Shown here: positions 19,684-21,952 of the stretch, piece after piece
Position numbering within the stretch: the stretch's first letter is position 1
Layout of the letters: each line of letters begins with the position of its first letter
IMG/VR virus record: IMGVR_UViG_3300007734_000472
Coordinates: 1 to 21,952 of that record
Origin: a virus
Direction: 5' to 3' (one strand)
Length of the DNA: 21,952 bases
The notes under the pieces: generated by a model
The model's input: the letters and a program-made list of their open reading frames with translations, nothing else
Database searches by the model: none
What the model was told of the DNA's origin: nothing
Program-made: the position numbers and the translations under genes

Positions 19684-19778
19684 CATTGAAGGTTCGACCC
19701 TCTACCAAATGTATTACACCTACAGATGGATATCGAGAGGGAGCTACCGATTGATAAGTGACCGCACATGCGGTAAAT
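19684..19778 (+). other. Intervening sequence with isolated T-loop-like hairpin
   Basis: Begins with AGG-TTCGAC-CCT (near 19690-19701) without a tRNA around it. CCCTCT (19698-19703) pairs with AGAGGG (19736-19741), and ACCGC/GCGGT forms a hairpin at 19761-19774. Could be remains of a tRNA or another structured RNA. Confidence 0.35.
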
Positions 19779-19852
19779 GCCCGAGTGGTGGAATTGGCAG
19801 ACACGCTAGACTTAGGATCTAGATATTGAGGGTTCGAGTCCCTCCTTGGGTA
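19779..19852 (+). tRNA. tRNA-Leu(TAG)
   Basis: Acceptor GCCCGAG/CTTGGGT, D loop GAATTGGCAG, anticodon stem CTAGA/TCTAG with loop CTTAGGA, T arm GAGGG/CCCTC with TTCGAGT. Confidence 0.92.
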
Positions 19853-19857
19853 CAAAA

Positions 19858-19925
19858 TTAGAGTTAGCTTATAGTAAAGCAGCGGGGGCTAACCCGCAGA
19901 ACGGATACGAAAACCGGCTCTAATT
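19858..19925 (+). pseudogene. tRNA-like element, anticodon unassigned
   Basis: ATTAGAG/CTCTAAT form a perfect acceptor and GCTT/AAGC a D stem whose loop (ATAGTA) lacks GG. The anticodon stem GCGGG/CCCGC closes a six-base GGCTAA loop without T33, and the T loop is TACGAAA on a weak stem. Either a non-decoding tRNA-like RNA or a decayed tRNA. Confidence 0.5.
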
Positions 19926-19930
19926 AATTT

Positions 19931-20004
19931 GCTTCTGACGCATGAATGGTGGTGCACCTGATTTGTAACCAGGAATAGAGTCGGTTCGATCCCGTCCAGA
20001 AGCT
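19931..20004 (+). tRNA. tRNA-Thr(TGT)
   Basis: Acceptor GCTTCTG/CAGAAGC, D stem GCA/TGC, anticodon loop TTTGTAA on CCTGA/CCAGG, T loop TTCGATC, discriminator T. Confidence 0.9.
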
Positions 20005-20009
20005 CAACT

Positions 20010-20081
20010 GCGACTATCGTATAATGGTCATTACTTTAGACTTCCAATCTAAAGATGAGAGTTCGATTCTCTCTAGTCGCT
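20010..20081 (+). tRNA. tRNA-Gly(TCC)
   Basis: Acceptor GCGACTA/TAGTCGC, anticodon stem TTAGA/TCTAA with loop CTTCCAA, T arm GAGAG/CTCTC with TTCGATT, discriminator T. Confidence 0.92.
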
Positions 20082-20089
20082 CAGGGGTA

Positions 20090-20128
20090 TGTAGGAGCCC
20101 AAGAGTATGTGATGAGCATACACCTACA
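20090..20128 (+). ncRNA. Nested hairpin between tRNA-Gly and tRNA-Glu
   Basis: TGTAGG (20090-20095) pairs with CCTACA (20123-20128), and inside it GTATG (20105-20109) pairs with CATAC (20117-20121) with a 7-nt loop TGATGAG. Possibly a processing spacer. Confidence 0.4.
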
Positions 20129-20132
20129 ACTT

Positions 20133-20204
20133 GGCCTGGTCGTCTAAAAGTAAGGACATAACACTTTCACTGTTAAAACCGGGGAGCGTTACCCCGTCAG
20201 GCTA
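20133..20204 (+). tRNA. tRNA-Glu(TTC) with AGC-type T loop
   Basis: Acceptor GGCCTGG/TCAGGCT, D stem GTC/GAC with loop lacking GG (AAAAGTAAG), anticodon stem TAACA/TGTTA with loop CTTTCAC, T stem CGGGG/CCCCG with loop AGCGTTA. Confidence 0.85.
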
Positions 20205-20314
20205 CGAAACCAGAAAGGCCATTGTTCACAACCTCTGGTGCGAAAAAGGTGAACACGAGGTTAAGGTACACTCGTAACAACAATACCTTGACAGCCTGGA
20301 ATAGACAGGTAACT
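20205..20314 (+). other. Structured spacer with crossing stems
   Basis: TGTTCAC (20223-20229) pairs with GTGAACA (20249-20255), and AACCTC (20230-20235) with GAGGTT (20257-20262); the two cross. AAGGTA (20263-20268) pairs with TACCTT (20284-20289). No ORF is credible here. Confidence 0.45.
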
Positions 20315-20387
20315 GGGGTCATAGCTCAACTGGCTGAGCGCTATCCTTGCACGGTAGAGGATGTGGGTTCGAATCCCACTGGCTCCA
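20315..20387 (+). tRNA. tRNA-Ala(TGC)
   Basis: Acceptor GGGGTCA/TGGCTCC, D arm TAGCTCAACTGGCTGAGC, anticodon stem CTATC/GGTAG with loop CTTGCAC, T arm GTGGG/CCCAC with TTCGAAT. Confidence 0.94.
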
Positions 20388-20545
20388 CAAAACATTTAGT
20401 GAGGTAAGACTGGTAGGCTTTTAATCCTAAACCTAGAAATAGGAGGGAGAGGCTAACGAAAGAACCAAACGAGTAGTTAGTTGAAGGGATTTACTTGAAA
20501 GTTAAGTTTGGTGTAGAGTAAATTGTGTAGTTAGATGTTTTAATT
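20388..20545 (+). other. 158-nt structured spacer before tRNA-Asp
   Basis: A CCTA-GAAA-TAGG tetraloop hairpin near 20431-20442; ACCAAAC (20464-20470) pairs with GTTTGGT (20506-20512), and TTTACT (20490-20495) with AGTAAA (20517-20522), crossing as in a pseudoknot. A CTTTTAA string near 20418 looks Lys-like but has no anticodon stem. No ORF. Confidence 0.45.
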
Positions 20546-20618
20546 GGCTGAGAGGTGTTATAGGTAACATGCTGCACTGTCACTGCAGAGATTGCGGGTT
20601 CGATGCCCGTGTCAGCCG
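20546..20618 (+). tRNA. tRNA-Asp(GTC)
   Basis: Acceptor GGCTGA(G)/(G)TCAGCC with a mismatch at 7:66, D stem TGTT/AACA, anticodon stem CTGCA/TGCAG with loop CTGTCAC, T arm GCGGG/CCCGT, discriminator G. Confidence 0.9.
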
Positions 20619-20624
20619 CTATAT

Positions 20625-20698
20625 CGCGAGTTGGTAGAAGATGGTATCTCGCTAGGCTCATAACCTAGAGGTCGGGGGTTCGAATCCCTCACTCGCTA
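20625..20698 (+). tRNA. tRNA-Met(CAT), possibly initiator
   Basis: Acceptor GCGAGT/ACTCGC with a C-T mismatch at 1:72, as bacterial initiators have an unpaired 1:72. Anticodon stem CTAGG/CCTAG with loop CTCATAA, T arm GGGGG/CCCTC. The three G-C pairs of a typical initiator anticodon stem are only partly present. Confidence 0.85.
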
Positions 20699-20703
20699 CA
20701 AAG

Positions 20704-20777
20704 GTCCTTTTAGCTCAGTTGGTCAGAGCAGCTCGCTCATAACGAGAAGGTCACAGGTTCGAGCCCTGTATAGGACA
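20704..20777 (+). tRNA. tRNA(CAT), elongator Met or Ile2
   Basis: Acceptor GTCCTTT/ATAGGAC with one mismatch, D arm TAGCTCAGTTGGTCAGAGC, anticodon loop CTCATAA on CTCG/CGAG, T arm ACAGG/CCTGT with TTCGAGC. Last tRNA of the array. Confidence 0.9.
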
Positions 20778-20792
20778 CTAAATTTATCCAAT

Positions 20793-20841
20793 ATGAGAGC
20801 AATTCAATCGTCTCCAATATAGTTTTAGCTATTAGCTAAAA
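20793..20841 (+). promoter_or_regulatory. Possible leader peptide plus start-blocking hairpin
   Basis: A nine-codon ORF MRAIQSSPI (20793-20822) is followed by a perfect 8-bp hairpin TTTTAGCT/AGCTAAAA (20823-20830, 20834-20841) with a 3-nt loop, two bases before the next ATG. This is the layout of a translational attenuator; the small ORF also resembles the first codons of the gene at 15015. Confidence 0.4.
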
Positions 20842-20843
20842 TT

Positions 20844-21077
20844 ATGACTCAGAAATTGAGAATTTGGAGAGTAGTCCCTACCAGCATGACTGGTGTTCAG
20901 GCTCCCACGTTTTTTGTTGAAACAACAGAGAACGGACGAGAAGAAGCAGTACGATCTGCAAACCTACAAGCAAGACAAAAATCTGGCTTGGGTAAGTTTA
21001 ACAATTGGAATTTCGAATTGACTAAAATGAATGTCAGAGTTGACAGACATGGAAAGTATATTCGTCATCACCAATAA
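20844..21077 (+). CDS. Small hypothetical protein
   Basis: 77 residues: strand-rich N-terminus 'KLRIWRVVPTSMTG' and 'TFFVETTENGREEAVRSANL', basic C-terminus 'RVDRHGKYIRHHQ'. No signal or membrane segment. Looks like a small nucleic-acid-binding or structural protein but is not recognised. Its start is covered by the upstream 8-bp hairpin. Confidence 0.6.
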   Translation: MTQKLRIWRVVPTSMTGVQAPTFFVETTENGREEAVRSANLQARQKSGLGKFNNWNFELTKMNVRVDRHGKYIRHHQ

Positions 21078-21088
21078 AAAGTATTTGG

Positions 21089-21119
21089 AGAAAGGTTTGG
21101 GTACCTGAACCTTTCTTCT
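21089..21119 (+). terminator. Terminator-like hairpin overlapping the next promoter
   Basis: AGAAAGGTT (21089-21097) pairs with AACCTTTCT (21108-21116) around a 10-nt loop, followed by a short T-rich stretch. The TTG of the promoter for the last gene (21097-21099) sits at the top of the stem. Confidence 0.6.
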
Positions 21120-21127
21120 TATATTAA
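21097..21127 (+). promoter_or_regulatory. Promoter, TTG-N20-TATATTAA
   Basis: TTG 21097-21099, 20-nt spacer, TATATTAA 21120-21127, then AGTATAA. Drives the last gene of the window. Confidence 0.72.
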
Positions 21128-21162
21128 AGTATAAATTATAAAAAACAACAAAAATCATAGTT

Positions 21163-21952
21163 ATGAAAAATTCGTTATCATCAAAAGGGTTATCAATGTC
21201 TCAAGCAGCTTCAATCTCTAACCTTTGTAATCAAAGAGCAAAAGAGATTTCTAGTCAACTAGACAACATCAACAATGTGTCTAAGGAATTAGCAATAGGT
21301 GGAGAAATCTATATTGAAACTCAAGGGAACCCAATCCCTGCAAATGTAGTAGAATTACTTGCCTCTAAAGCAAGATACTCTGCCACTCAAGCTTTCTTGA
21401 TGGAGAACATCAAAGCAAAAGATGAATTGATTAACAAAATTAAATACGAAGGATTCCAATACGACGTAGAAGCTCCAGTACGTCCTCAAACAATCTCAGA
21501 GAACCTTCCAAATGAAGTAGAAGCAAATTTTGGTATGGATCAAATGACTGCGGCCGAATACAATGAGTATTTAGAAGCAGAGGCTTATGCTTCACATATT
21601 GGTCAGTTCATTCATAAAAGAGGAACTTTAGATCGTTTAAGAGCAGAACTTCCTACCATTAAAACTTTAGAGTTTATGGAAATTGAAGTAGGAAAGAAAA
21701 CTCCACTTAAAGTATCTATTCACCACACACCTGAGCAATTGCTTGCAATTCATGAAGAGTTAGCAGCACTTCATAGAGGGTATGAGCAAAAAGTTAATTA
21801 CTTCAAATCAAAAGCAAAGAATGCTGTTACTTCTGAAAACGCTAGAATTCAGAAAGAGAGAGGTGAGATTCAAGCAAGAGTGAATCAACAAAACTCAGAT
21901 CTAGCAAATGCTTATAAATTAGCATATGAGGAGTGGACAGCCAATCAACGTA
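21163..21952 (+). CDS. Coiled-coil-rich hypothetical protein (3' truncated by window)
   Basis: 263 codons are visible with no stop. The protein starts 'MKNSLSSKGLSMSQAASISN' and is largely helical and hydrophilic: 'RAKEISSQLDNINNVSKEL' early, and later heptad-like 'RIQKERGEIQARVNQQ' and 'LANAYKLAYEEW'. No signal peptide. It has its own promoter and a 36-nt A-rich leader, so it belongs to the class of the small genes and tRNAs. Function is not recognised; long helices with conserved early promoter class could suit a host-takeover or scaffold protein, but nothing decides this. Confidence 0.75.
   Translation, partial: MKNSLSSKGLSMSQAASISNLCNQRAKEISSQLDNINNVSKELAIGGEIYIETQGNPIPANVVELLASKARYSATQAFLMENIKAKDELINKIKYEGFQYDVEAPVRPQTISENLPNEVEANFGMDQMTAAEYNEYLEAEAYASHIGQFIHKRGTLDRLRAELPTIKTLEFMEIEVGKKTPLKVSIHHTPEQLLAIHEELAALHRGYEQKVNYFKSKAKNAVTSENARIQKERGEIQARVNQQNSDLANAYKLAYEEWTANQR

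Noticed and set aside
20222-20407. Open frame of 61 codons across tRNA-Ala.
   Set aside because: It is explained by tRNA-Ala and a structured spacer.

Overview
The window looks like part of the genome of a large, AT-rich, lytic phage of a Bacteroidetes (Flavobacteriales-like) host. Phage signs are a class I ribonucleotide reductase pair with thioredoxin, free-standing GIY-YIG and HNH homing-type endonucleases, many very small same-strand genes, and a huge tRNA array. Host signs are a type IX secretion (Por) C-terminal sorting domain, A-rich sequence instead of Shine-Dalgarno sites, and promoters of the Bacteroidetes TTG / TAnnTTTG type. Every gene called here is on the + strand.

Layout. (1) 1-4154: tail of a probable replication ATPase, nrdB, nrdA, a GIY-YIG endonuclease just behind nrdA, and a membrane-anchored Holliday-junction-resolvase-like nuclease. 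(2) 4168-10022: a block of seven tightly packed genes for exported proteins: a C-type lectin, two cohesin-like proteins (one with a type IX sorting tail), a small membrane protein with a Pro/Ala linker, a CsgG-like pore protein, a probable outer-membrane barrel with a long Ser/Gly/Asn linker, and a periplasmic protein. I infer a phage-encoded cell-surface or secretion assembly; it is the most interesting protein cassette here. (3) 10041-15155: small genes plus thioredoxin, a QueC-like synthase without its zinc cysteines, a lipoprotein, an SGNH hydrolase that seems to start at ATT, and conserved small phage proteins. Two odd tRNA-like elements lie at 13467-13723. (4) 15240-20777: RNA-gene territory with about 26 assignable tRNAs covering all 20 amino acids, interrupted by a GIY-YIG gene, an HNH gene and one small gene. 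(5) 20793-21952: a leader peptide, a small protein, and the start of a coiled-coil protein cut by the window end.

The RNA region holds unusual material. Four tRNAs (Lys, Phe, Glu and one CAT) replace the TTCRA T-loop with AGCRTWA, and in at least three of them the D-loop GG changes to AG: a concerted change of the tRNA elbow. Three other elements have tRNA ends (acceptor stem plus T arm) but are 121-154 nt long. Gaps between tRNAs hold further structured RNAs, including one with a tRNA-like acceptor and ACCA end and one closed by a 12-bp stem with three arms.

Nine promoters share TTG, exactly 20 nt, then TATMTTTA or TATATTAA. They serve the small-gene and tRNA regions but are not seen before the exported-protein block. 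A different motif, CTATTTATAATAAAG, precedes both GIY-YIG genes, which suggests temporal classes of transcription.
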